A DNA stretch of 64,000 bases from an uncultured Lutibacter sp. (GTDB lineage Bacteria > Bacteroidota > Bacteroidia > Flavobacteriales > Flavobacteriaceae): positions 310,001 to 374,000 of the forward strand of contig NZ_CANLRG010000003.1 of the NCBI RefSeq assembly GCF_947493565.1. The letters are read 5' to 3'. The notes beneath the pieces are model-generated. The model had not been told where the DNA came from. It did not search any database and saw only the letters and a list, made by a program, of their open reading frames with translations. A program made the translations under genes and the position numbers. Below, piece after piece: positions 35,196-43,225 of the stretch. Position 1 is the first letter of the stretch, and each line of letters opens with the position of its first letter.

Positions 35196-36182
35196 TTATA
35201 GATTTAAAATTTCTTGTAATTCTGTTTTTGAGATAGTCAACAATTTAGGTTTTACTAACCTAGGTGTTAACTCTTTCCATTTTTTATTTTTTTGAAAAAT
35301 ATTTTTTAAAATTGACTTTGCTTCCTCCATTTCTCCATTATTGGCCAAAGTAATTGCATACCAATATTTCATTTCTAAATTATTAGGATTCAACTTTTGT
35401 GCATTCATATATTGTTGTTTAGCCAATATATTATCTCCGCTTTCTACGGCTAAATCACCCTTATTCATAAAATCATATGCTTTATGAATTGTAAGTAACC
35501 TTTTCATTTCTTGCAGTGGATTTTTGTGATCTTCAACCCTTAAATCAACAACTGTGTCTTCCCAACTATGACCTGTACTCTCTCCTTTAACGACTAAAAT
35601 TGCTGCAGATTGCTTTCCTCTAATATCTCCTCCCTCATTTTGAGCAGCTTCCATTGCAATTAACATTCTTTCTGCTAAACTACCTTTAGATTTTTTGAAT
35701 GCTTCAGCCATAGCAGGCCAAACCGTATTTTTATCCATTAGATTTGCTTGAACTGAAAAATTATCACCAACAATATGTCCAGCTGCATCAATACAATTTT
35801 TACCTGTATAAGCCTCTACATTTCCTTGAACGTCTAAAATAGCTAACTGCCTTACTTCACGTCCTTCATCTAATTCTAACAATGCTTTTACTGCTAAAGC
35901 TGGGGTTAATCCATTTTCTAACAATGCCAATCCTCTTGGACCAAAAGAAGGATTTATAAAAGATTGTGTGGCAACCACACCAACACCTGCTTTACCCCAA
36001 ACAACTAAACTTCCAACAGAAAACCAATTTGATTGAACTGCCACTCCCATTTCTCCTGTTACTGTATCTCTTGCCACAATTGAATACGTGTGAGCAAATG
36101 GTTCTTTTTTGGAAAATACCTGTTGCCCAAAAAGGTTACTTCCAAAAAAGAAAATAACCATAAACACTCTTAAAAATTTCAT
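35196..36182 (-). CDS. Exported DUF1028 protein with C-terminal TPR
   Basis: 328 residues. A signal peptide covers about residues 1-20. The DUF1028 domain (about 27-230) has an N-terminal-nucleophile hydrolase-like fold with HTYSIVARDTVTGEMGVAVQS, VGVVATQSFINPSFGPRG and LAILDVQGNVEAYTGK; Thr/Ser after the signal region do not form a free N-terminus, so autocatalysis is not assured. The last 90 residues are a TPR pair (DLAVESGDNILAKQQYMNAQ). Function is unknown, though the family has been linked to peptide or glycan metabolism by context. It is the first gene of the leftward DUF1028, haem-binding, YwqK operon. Confidence 0.86.
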   Translation of the reverse strand: MKFLRVFMVIFFFGSNLFGQQVFSKKEPFAHTYSIVARDTVTGEMGVAVQSNWFSVGSLVVWGKAGVGVVATQSFINPSFGPRGLALLENGLTPALAVKALLELDEGREVRQLAILDVQGNVEAYTGKNCIDAAGHIVGDNFSVQANLMDKNTVWPAMAEAFKKSKGSLAERMLIAMEAAQNEGGDIRGKQSAAILVVKGESTGHSWEDTVVDLRVEDHKNPLQEMKRLLTIHKAYDFMNKGDLAVESGDNILAKQQYMNAQKLNPNNLEMKYWYAITLANNGEMEEAKSILKNIFQKNKKWKELTPRLVKPKLLTISKTELQEILNL

Positions 36183-36246
36183 ATTTTTTTATTTTAAACA
36201 TTAAAGATATTACTTTCTTTTATAAATTTAATCACAAAATTTAATT

Positions 36247-36372
36247 ATGGGTATTTCAAATTTTTGGTTTTATACCATTATGGCAATTGTTATTTTACAT
36301 GTGCTAATTGCTTTTGTTTATTTAATGATTAAACTTTCTCCTAAAAAAGATAAGAAAAAGAAGAATGGATAA
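36247..36372 (+). CDS. 41-residue single-helix membrane peptide
   Basis: Small open reading frame below common length cut-offs. Translation: MGISNFWFYTIMAIVILHV then LIAFVYLMIKLSPKKDKK and a Lys/Asn/Gly tail. It has one hydrophobic helix at about residues 6-29 and a strongly basic C-terminus, a tidy tail with cytoplasmic Lys-rich end. Its stop lies inside the following gene, overlapping its ATG at 36365 by eight bases, which is strong evidence that it is really translated. It is divergent from the DUF1028 gene. No family is known to me. Confidence 0.7.
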   Translation: MGISNFWFYTIMAIVILHVLIAFVYLMIKLSPKKDKKKKNG

Positions 36373-36934
36373 GGATTATTTAATTCAACAATTAGAAAAC
36401 ATTCAAAATGCTAAAAGAGTAAATAGATTACGAGTTGCCAATTTGGTAATAGAAAACCCCAATCTTTTTAAGTTTTTACTTGAATTAGTTTTTGATGTAA
36501 CAGCTAAAACTTCCATTAAAGCTGCTTGGGTTTTAGAATTTGTTTGCGAACAAAAATTAGAATGGTTAGCACCTCATTTAAGCTATTTCACTGAAAACAT
36601 TAGTAAAGTAACTTTTGATAGTGCTGTTAGGCCGGTTGCAAAAATTTGTAATTTTTTAGCCATTGCCTATAACACAAAAAAAGATTCAGTGATAAAAACA
36701 AAATTGAATTCAAAACATATTGATCAAATAATTGAAACAGGTTTTGATTGGATGATTAGCAATCATAAAGTTGCAGTAAAAGCGTATACAATGACTACTT
36801 TATTTTTATTTGGAAAAAACTATGATTGGGTTCACGAAGAATTAAAATTAATAATCCAACAAAACATGGCAAAAGAAACAGCAGCATACAAAGCAAGAGG
36901 CAAGATTACTTTAGCCTTGATAAACAAAAAATAA
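36365..36934 (+). CDS. Conserved helical protein of unknown function next to purB
   Basis: 189 residues, all-helical by composition, with no signal peptide. It has HEAT-like features: LIQQLENIQNAKRVNRLRVANLVIE, ASIKAAWVLEFV-type repeats (TSIKAAWVLEFVCEQ), and ANHKVAVKAYTMTTLFLFG-like units (SNHKVAVKAYTMTTLF), which resemble the DNA-repair or adenylyl-type armadillo repeats, but assignment is open. The start overlaps the preceding 41-residue gene by eight bases. It ends 58 bases before purB, from which it is separated by a promoter element, so it is likely not an obligatory partner of purB. Confidence 0.7.
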   Translation: MDKDYLIQQLENIQNAKRVNRLRVANLVIENPNLFKFLLELVFDVTAKTSIKAAWVLEFVCEQKLEWLAPHLSYFTENISKVTFDSAVRPVAKICNFLAIAYNTKKDSVIKTKLNSKHIDQIIETGFDWMISNHKVAVKAYTMTTLFLFGKNYDWVHEELKLIIQQNMAKETAAYKARGKITLALINKK

Positions 36935-36960
36935 AACTACTTATTTTGGCTAATATTCAT

Positions 36961-36968
36961 TAATTTTG
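36961..36968 (+). promoter_or_regulatory. -7 promoter element (TAATTTTG) for purB
   Basis: TAATTTTG matches TAnnTTTG and ends 24 bases before the purB ATG at 36993. A TTTG lies 12 bases upstream, as for ndk and the PhoD gene. Confidence 0.55.
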
Positions 36969-36992
36969 CATTTTTCAACACAAAACTAAAAA

Positions 36993-38336
36993 ATGTCTTT
37001 AACAAATTTAAATGCCATATCTCCAATTGATGGAAGATACAGAAGTAAAGTAGAAAGTTTAGCTCCTTTTTTTTCAGAAGAAGCACTTATAAAATACAGA
37101 GTAAAAGTAGAAATTGAATATTTTATTGCATTGTGTGAAATTCCGCTACCACAATTAGCAAATTTCAACACCAATCTCTTTAATGAGCTGAGAAATATTT
37201 ATAAAAATTTCACTTCAAAAGATGCTCAAAAAATTAAAGATATTGAAGGCATTACTAATCATGATGTAAAAGCTGTTGAATATTTTATAAAAGAAAAATT
37301 TGACAGCTTAAATCTTAAGCAATATAAAGAGTTTATCCATTTTGGTTTAACTTCTCAAGACATAAATAACACTTCAGTTCCATTATCTATAAACGATGCA
37401 TTTGACGCTGTTTATTATCCTGAATTAGCTATACTATTAGAAAAATTAAGAGGTTTAGCTGCTGAATGGGCTAATGTTCCAATGTTAGCTCGTACACACG
37501 GACAACCTGCTTCACCTACTCGATTAGGAAAAGAGATTTTGGTGTTTATTGAACGCATTGAACAACAAATAACACAATTGCAAAATATACCATACGCAGC
37601 TAAATTTGGTGGTGCTACTGGTAATTTTAATGCCCATAAAGTTGCTTATCCAACTATTGATTGGAAAGCTTTTGGAACTCACTTTGTTGAAAAAATATTA
37701 GGACTGCATCATTCGTTTCCTACAACACAAATTGAACATTACGATCATTTAGCGGGTATTTTTGACGCTCAAAAGCGCATTAACACTATACTAATTGACT
37801 TTAATAGAGATGTTTGGACCTATGTTTCAATGGACTATTTCAAACAAAAAATTAAAAAAGGAGAAGTTGGTTCATCAGCAATGCCACATAAAGTGAATCC
37901 GATAGATTTTGAAAACTCGGAAGGAAACTTAGGAATTGCCAATGCTATTTTTGAGCATTTGGCTGCTAAGCTTCCAGTTTCACGTTTACAACGTGATTTA
38001 ACTGATTCTACTGTTCTAAGAAATGTAGGAGTTCCATTTGCACATACAATTATTGGGTTTACTTCTACGTTAAAGGGGTTAAACAAATTATTAATTAATG
38101 AAACTAAATTTGCTGAAGATTTAGAAAATCATTGGGCGGTGGTTGCTGAAGCTATTCAAACTATTTTAAGAAGAGAAGCCTATCCCAACCCGTATGAAGC
38201 TTTAAAAGGATTGACAAGGACTAATGAAAAAATCACTCAAAAATCAATGGCTGATTTTATTGACAGCTTAGATGTTTCAACCGAAATTAAAACAGAGCTA
38301 AAACAAATAACCCCTAGTAATTATACTGGAATTTAA
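36993..38336 (+). CDS. purB: Adenylosuccinate lyase
   Basis: 447 residues of the fumarase/aspartase superfamily. It splits fumarate from SAICAR and from adenylosuccinate in purine synthesis. The class signature is GSSAMPHKVNPIDFEN at about residue 292; HGQPASPTRLGKE and the N-terminal SPIDGRYRSKV are family features and mark the E. coli-like PurB clade. Homotetrameric and cytoplasmic. It has its own -7 element and is followed after 10 bases by a small lipoprotein gene. Length fits the family. Confidence 0.96.
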   Translation: MSLTNLNAISPIDGRYRSKVESLAPFFSEEALIKYRVKVEIEYFIALCEIPLPQLANFNTNLFNELRNIYKNFTSKDAQKIKDIEGITNHDVKAVEYFIKEKFDSLNLKQYKEFIHFGLTSQDINNTSVPLSINDAFDAVYYPELAILLEKLRGLAAEWANVPMLARTHGQPASPTRLGKEILVFIERIEQQITQLQNIPYAAKFGGATGNFNAHKVAYPTIDWKAFGTHFVEKILGLHHSFPTTQIEHYDHLAGIFDAQKRINTILIDFNRDVWTYVSMDYFKQKIKKGEVGSSAMPHKVNPIDFENSEGNLGIANAIFEHLAAKLPVSRLQRDLTDSTVLRNVGVPFAHTIIGFTSTLKGLNKLLINETKFAEDLENHWAVVAEAIQTILRREAYPNPYEALKGLTRTNEKITQKSMADFIDSLDVSTEIKTELKQITPSNYTGI

Positions 38337-38346
38337 ACTATTAAAT

Positions 38347-38718
38347 ATGAAAAAGACACTACTAATAATTTCAATTTTCACACTTTTTATAAGCTGTAAA
38401 AATGAACCTTTAAATGCGGATCGCTTTAAAACAGGAACGTTTGAAATTCCTGAAGGTAAAGGATATGGAAAAACCATTGTTATTAGGAATGACACTATTC
38501 AAATTGAAAAATATGAAGGTAGAATAGATACTTTAAGTATTTTATGGAAAAACAATTTTAATTATACTTTAAAAATGTTACACCCTAAAACAGCTATAGA
38601 TGAAGATCCAATACATGTTAAAATTACAAACATCAATAAAAATTCTTATGAATTTGAAGCTGTAATTGGACATTCTAACTTTGTTCAAAAAGGTGAAATT
38701 TTTAAAATAGCTGACTAG
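38347..38718 (+). CDS. Small lipoprotein of unknown function
   Basis: 123 residues. A lipoprotein signal ends at Cys17 (LFISCKN). The remainder is a compact beta-rich domain containing the repeated strand pattern FETGTFEIPEG-like (FKTGTFEIPEGKGY), IEKYEGRIDTL, and PIHVKITNINKNSY. No catalytic motif. It lies between purB (10 bases) and the terC-like gene (three bases), so it may be co-transcribed with either. Similar short lipoproteins with this layout follow purB in Flavobacteria, but no function has been assigned to my knowledge. Confidence 0.75.
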   Translation: MKKTLLIISIFTLFISCKNEPLNADRFKTGTFEIPEGKGYGKTIVIRNDTIQIEKYEGRIDTLSILWKNNFNYTLKMLHPKTAIDEDPIHVKITNINKNSYEFEAVIGHSNFVQKGEIFKIAD

Positions 38719-38721
38719 CTC

Positions 38722-39573
38722 ATGGAAATATTTTTACAACCAGATACATGGATAGCGCTTTTAACACTCGTTTTTTTAGAAATTGTTTTAGGTATAGACA
38801 ACATTGTATTTATTTCAATAGTTTCAAATAAACTTGAAGAAAAAGACAGACCAAAAGCTAGAAATATAGGATTATTACTAGCAATGGTTTTTCGTATTGG
38901 CTTGTTATTTGGAATTTCTTGGGTACTTCAACTACAAAATGTATTAGTCCATGTTGACACCTCTTGGTTAAAAGCTGGAATCACAGGACAAAGTTTAATT
39001 ATAATTGCAGGAGGAATTTTCTTATTATACAAAAGTGTTTCTGAAATTCACCACAAATTAGAAGGGGATGTAAATGGTAAAGAAGTAAAAACCAGTACTA
39101 CAGTTTTAAATGCCATTATTCAAATTGTAATGCTAGATTTGGTATTTTCTTTTGATAGTATTTTGACTGCGATTGGTTTGGTAAGTTTTGACAATCCACC
39201 TGCCGGATTTGGATATTTTGGAGGAATGGTTATTATAATTATTGCTATTGTAGTTTCAATAATTATAATGCTTGTTTTTGCTGGACCAGTAAGTAAATTT
39301 GTAAATGAACATCCTACAATTCAAATTTTAGGTTTATCCTTTCTATTATTGATTGGGGTTATGCTATTGGCTGAAGGTTCGCATTTGGCGCATTTTGAAT
39401 TTTTTGGAAATATGGTACACAGCATACCAAAAGGCTATTTATATTTTGCAATATTCTTCTCTCTATTTGTAGAATTTTTGAATTTAAAAATGAAAAAAGG
39501 AAAAAAACCTGTTCAACTTCACAATTCTACTATTCTTGATGAAAAATTAAAAGACAAGAAGCTAAACGACTAA
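38722..39573 (+). CDS. TerC-family integral-membrane protein
   Basis: 283 residues with seven helices. The TerC signature is LEIVLGIDNIVFISI at about residues 20-34 and again VMLDLVFSFDSILTAIG at about 136-152: acidic residues embedded in helices, which suggests metal (Mn or Ca) handling in TerC, Alx and MeeY/MeeF relatives. A charged C-terminal tail follows. Tellurite resistance is only one phenotype of the family; manganese export during metalation of secreted proteins is now the better-supported role of close relatives. It lies three bases after the small lipoprotein gene. Confidence 0.9.
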   Translation: MEIFLQPDTWIALLTLVFLEIVLGIDNIVFISIVSNKLEEKDRPKARNIGLLLAMVFRIGLLFGISWVLQLQNVLVHVDTSWLKAGITGQSLIIIAGGIFLLYKSVSEIHHKLEGDVNGKEVKTSTTVLNAIIQIVMLDLVFSFDSILTAIGLVSFDNPPAGFGYFGGMVIIIIAIVVSIIIMLVFAGPVSKFVNEHPTIQILGLSFLLLIGVMLLAEGSHLAHFEFFGNMVHSIPKGYLYFAIFFSLFVEFLNLKMKKGKKPVQLHNSTILDEKLKDKKLND

Positions 39574-39609
39574 TTTTAAGAATTATAAAAAGATACCATC
39601 GCTAAAAAC

Positions 39610-40644
39610 ATGAACGATAGAAAAACAACTAATATTTTATTATTGGTAATTGTAATACCCCTTATTTTTTATTTACTAAAAATACTTTCTTTTATTTTTA
39701 TTCCTCTAATAGCTTCAATGTTTATTGCATTGCTGTTTTTACCACTAATGAGATGGTTTAACAAAAGAAATGTTCCTAAATTCATCAGTATTTTTGTAAT
39801 TCTCTTAATTTTTGGAGTTATATTTAAAATTGGAGGAGAACTTATTAAATTATCCAGTAGAGAAATTTTAGCTGCTGATAACTTTTTTATTCAAAAAGCT
39901 TCTACCAAATTAACCAATTTATTCAGCGTAATTGAACAGTTTTTTGGAATAGAATACTTTAGTGATAAAGGAAATATTTTTTCTAATTTGTTTCAAAAAG
40001 AAAACATTTCAAAAAATTTTGGCTCCACATTAGAATTTATTAGCAATACCCTTTCTATGACGCTAATGACTGCTTTTTTTGTTGTTTTATGGTTGGCTGA
40101 ATCTATCAATTTTGAAAAGCTATTAAACAACACTATTCTTAAACAAAAGTTTGCGTCAGTTAAAACTTTTATGAAAATTGAAAAAGATTTATTAAAATTT
40201 ATTAAAGTTAAAATATTAATAAGCTTATTTACAGGTATTGGTATTGGATTAGCTTGTGTGTTTTTTGATATTAAGTTTCCGATATTTTGGGGGCTTTTTG
40301 CTTTTGTTATTAATTTTGTTCAAATGATTGGATCATTTATTTCTGTTATCTTATTAGCATTATTTGCATTTGTTCAGTTAGACCCTACAAGCACCTTATT
40401 CTTTTTTATTGTAACAATTACTGGAGTTCAAGTACTATTTGGTGGTGTATTAGAGCCTATTTTCATGGGTAAATCATTCTCCATAAATATTATAACCATT
40501 TTAGTTATGTTAATGCTTTGGGGCTTTATTTGGGGAATTCCTGGTTTAATCATGGCCATTCCATTAACCGTTTTTATTAAAATTATTTTAGAGCAATTTC
40601 CTAAAACCAAATTATTAGCAAGTTTTTTATCTGGAACACATTAA
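39610..40644 (+). CDS. AI-2E/PerM family membrane permease
   Basis: 344 residues with eight helices in the order typical of the AI-2E (PerM, YdiK, TqsA) family: an N-terminal pair with FIPLIASMFIALLFLPL, a soluble amphipathic stretch in the middle, and a C-terminal group with GFIWGIPGLIMAIPLTVFIKIILE. Members export small molecules, drive Na+/H+ exchange or act on quorum signal, and cannot be told apart here. It follows the terC-like gene by 36 bases and is the last gene before the efflux operon, with a 164-base gap. Confidence 0.88.
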   Translation: MNDRKTTNILLLVIVIPLIFYLLKILSFIFIPLIASMFIALLFLPLMRWFNKRNVPKFISIFVILLIFGVIFKIGGELIKLSSREILAADNFFIQKASTKLTNLFSVIEQFFGIEYFSDKGNIFSNLFQKENISKNFGSTLEFISNTLSMTLMTAFFVVLWLAESINFEKLLNNTILKQKFASVKTFMKIEKDLLKFIKVKILISLFTGIGIGLACVFFDIKFPIFWGLFAFVINFVQMIGSFISVILLALFAFVQLDPTSTLFFFIVTITGVQVLFGGVLEPIFMGKSFSINIITILVMLMLWGFIWGIPGLIMAIPLTVFIKIILEQFPKTKLLASFLSGTH

Positions 40645-40730
40645 ATTTTTTGAAAAAACAATTATTTTTCACTTTATAATTTTGTATCTTTAAACTATAG
40701 ATTTTACAATTTAATATTGTGCAATAAATG

Positions 40731-40746
40731 TTACAAATGTTTGTAA
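40731..40746 (+). promoter_or_regulatory. 16-base perfect inverted repeat, putative operator of the efflux operon
   Basis: TTACAAA, TG, TTTGTAA at 40731-40746 lies about 33 bases before the -7 element of the TolC-MFP-RND operon. The symmetric form suits a dimeric regulator; no regulator gene is adjacent. Confidence 0.5.
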
Positions 40747-40778
40747 TGTTTATTACGGTCTACCCTTTTCACCTCAAG

Positions 40779-40786
40779 TATTTTTG
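40779..40786 (+). promoter_or_regulatory. -7 promoter element (TATTTTTG) of the efflux operon
   Basis: TATTTTTG followed by CATAAAC ends 22 bases before the ATG at 40809. Confidence 0.6.
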
Positions 40787-40808
40787 CATAAACTAAAAAA
40801 CAAAAACT

Positions 40809-42119
40809 ATGCGAGGAAAATATCTATTCATATTTCTTTTTTTAAATTTTAATAGCTTCTTCATCAATGCGCAAGAAAAAGTTTCTATTTCTTTAAATGA
40901 AATTATTTCTAAAGTTGAGGAGTACAATCAAACCATTAAAATTTCAGAAAAAGATTATACTATTGCTAAAGCAGAGTACAACCAAACAAATTCAATTTTA
41001 TTGCCTAATGTTAACATTTCACACACAGGCATTTCCACAACTAATCCTTTAATGGCATTTGGTTCTAAATTGAATCAAGAAATTTTAACTCAGGCTGATT
41101 TTAATCCAGCATTATTAAATGATCCAGATGAAATAAAAAATTTCACTACTAAAATTGAAGTGCAACAGCCAATTTTTAATGCAGATGGTATTTTTATGAG
41201 AAAGGCTGCAAAAGCAAAAATGATAGCTATTGAATTGCAAGGCACAAGAACAAAAGAATACATTCAATTAGAAGTTACCAAAGCATATATGCAATTACAA
41301 GTTGCATATAAAGCTGTTGAAGTTTTAGAAAAGGCGAAAGAAGCTGCATTAGAAAATAAAAAAATTGCTGAAAATAACTTTTTACAAGGCTATCTTCAAA
41401 AAGCTGATATTTTATTAGTAGAAGTTCATGTGAATGAGATTATAAACAAACTACAACAAGCAACTAGTAATGTAAAAAATGCTTCAGATTATCTATGGTT
41501 TTTAATGGGAGAAACTAATAATTCAACATTAGTTCCTTCAGACATGTTAATTGCTGAAATTAATTTAGGTATTTATAGCGATGAATTATCAAATACCAGA
41601 GCTGATATTGAAGCGATGACTAAAAGTACTGAAGCTTATAGTAATATGCACAAGGCTAATAAAGCAAGCTATTTACCTAAATTAAATGCTTTTGGAACTT
41701 ATGAACTATATGATGATAAATTTTTAGGTACCAATGCCAAAGGTTATTTAATAGGCGCCCAATTATCTTGGAATGTTTTTGATGGGTTTAAAAGTATAGG
41801 TAAAACCCAAAAAAGTAAAGCTGAATTAGATAAAGCCGAAATTAACTTAACAAAATATAAAAATCAAAGTCAGTTAGAATATAATAAAGCTAAAAGACAA
41901 TTAAAAGACATTGAAAATCAATTAGCATTAACAAGTTTGGCTGTTGAACAATCTAAAGAAGCCTTACGCATTAGAACAAATAGATTTAAGCAAGGATTAG
42001 AAAAATCGTCTGATTTATTAACATCAGAAACAAAATATCTTCAAAAAGAATTAGAATATCTTCAAACTGTATACAATTATAATTTCACAAAAGCTTATGT
42101 CGCTTTTTTAACAAAATAA
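40809..42119 (+). CDS. TolC-family outer-membrane efflux protein
   Basis: 436 residues. A signal peptide covers about residues 1-21. Two internal halves each give the helix-strand-strand-helix pattern of outer-membrane factor trimers; the second half contains GYLIGAQLSWNVFDGFKSIGKTQKSKAEL (about residues 315-343), the typical beta-hairpin and following helix. It forms the outer channel of the tripartite pump. It is the first gene of an operon with the adaptor (33 bases on) and the RND permease. Confidence 0.92.
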   Translation: MRGKYLFIFLFLNFNSFFINAQEKVSISLNEIISKVEEYNQTIKISEKDYTIAKAEYNQTNSILLPNVNISHTGISTTNPLMAFGSKLNQEILTQADFNPALLNDPDEIKNFTTKIEVQQPIFNADGIFMRKAAKAKMIAIELQGTRTKEYIQLEVTKAYMQLQVAYKAVEVLEKAKEAALENKKIAENNFLQGYLQKADILLVEVHVNEIINKLQQATSNVKNASDYLWFLMGETNNSTLVPSDMLIAEINLGIYSDELSNTRADIEAMTKSTEAYSNMHKANKASYLPKLNAFGTYELYDDKFLGTNAKGYLIGAQLSWNVFDGFKSIGKTQKSKAELDKAEINLTKYKNQSQLEYNKAKRQLKDIENQLALTSLAVEQSKEALRIRTNRFKQGLEKSSDLLTSETKYLQKELEYLQTVYNYNFTKAYVAFLTK

Positions 42120-42152
42120 ATTAAAAAATTACTATTCTAAAAAATACACTCA

Positions 42153-43223
42153 ATGAAAAATACCATACAAATTATAGCCATATTAACTCTAATAGTTACA
42201 ACAAGTTGTGGTGAAAGTAAAAAAGAAACTGTAGATAACAGACCTACCGTAAGTGTAATTGTTAGCACTCCTTCAACAGAAAACGGAACTTTTATTACTG
42301 CAAGTGGAAAAATTGAAGCCGTACAAAATGCAAATATTAGTACACGAATGATGGGATTTGTAACTAAAATTCATGTAAATGTTGGTCAAAAAGTTACAAA
42401 AGGACAGTTGTTAATTAGCATAAACAGTGCAGATATTGCCGCTCAAAAAGCTCAAATCAATGCTTCAATTACAGAAGCAACTGCAGCTTATAAAAATGCT
42501 GAAAAAGATTATAATAGATTTAAATCTTTATTCGAAACCAATAGTGCTTCTCAAAAAGAAATGGATGACATAACTGCTAACTTTCAAATGGCAAAAGCAC
42601 GCTTAGAAGCTGCTAATCAAATGAAAAATCAAGTAAATGCACAATTATCTTATTCAAATATTACTGCTCCATTTAGCGGTGTAATTACAGGTAAATTTAT
42701 TAACAAAGGAGATCTGGCGACCCCTGGAATACCTTTGTTAAGTATTGAAAATCCAACTAATTTTCAAGTTATTGCAATGGTTCCAGAATCTGAAATAACA
42801 AGTATAAAAACTGGAACTACAGTACAAGTAATTGTAAAATCTACCAACCAAAAGCTAACTGGTAAAGTTACAGAAGTAAGTACCTCAACTAAAAATACTG
42901 GAGGACAGTACTTGGTGAAAGTAGTGTTAGATAAATCTGAAGTTAATTTATTATCCGGGATGTTTACATCTATTCAGTTTCCTACAGAAAATACCACAAC
43001 TACATCAAAAATATTAGTTCCAACAAATGCTTTAATTCACAAAGGTGAACTAACCGGAGTCTATGTAGTTGGTCAAAATAATACAGCTTTATTACGTTGG
43101 TTACGTTTAGGAAGACAATTTGGTGATAAAACAGAAATTTTATCTGGCTTATCAGTTGACGAACAATTTGTAGTGTCTTCAAAAAGTAAATTAACAAATG
43201 GTGCTAAACTTCAAATTCAATAA
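42153..43223 (+). CDS. RND efflux periplasmic adaptor (MFP) lipoprotein
   Basis: 356 residues. A lipoprotein signal ends at Cys19 (VTTSCGES). The beta-barrel and lipoyl domains flank a coiled-coil hairpin (about residues 95-155); the lipoyl half has RMMGFVTKIHVNVGQKVTKGQLL and the return half FSGVITGKFINKGDLATPG. It joins the TolC channel to the RND pump. There is no N-terminal His/Met-rich metal-binding stretch of the CusB type. The permease gene starts two bases after its stop. Confidence 0.93.
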   Translation: MKNTIQIIAILTLIVTTSCGESKKETVDNRPTVSVIVSTPSTENGTFITASGKIEAVQNANISTRMMGFVTKIHVNVGQKVTKGQLLISINSADIAAQKAQINASITEATAAYKNAEKDYNRFKSLFETNSASQKEMDDITANFQMAKARLEAANQMKNQVNAQLSYSNITAPFSGVITGKFINKGDLATPGIPLLSIENPTNFQVIAMVPESEITSIKTGTTVQVIVKSTNQKLTGKVTEVSTSTKNTGGQYLVKVVLDKSEVNLLSGMFTSIQFPTENTTTTSKILVPTNALIHKGELTGVYVVGQNNTALLRWLRLGRQFGDKTEILSGLSVDEQFVVSSKSKLTNGAKLQIQ

Positions 43224-43225
43224 TT

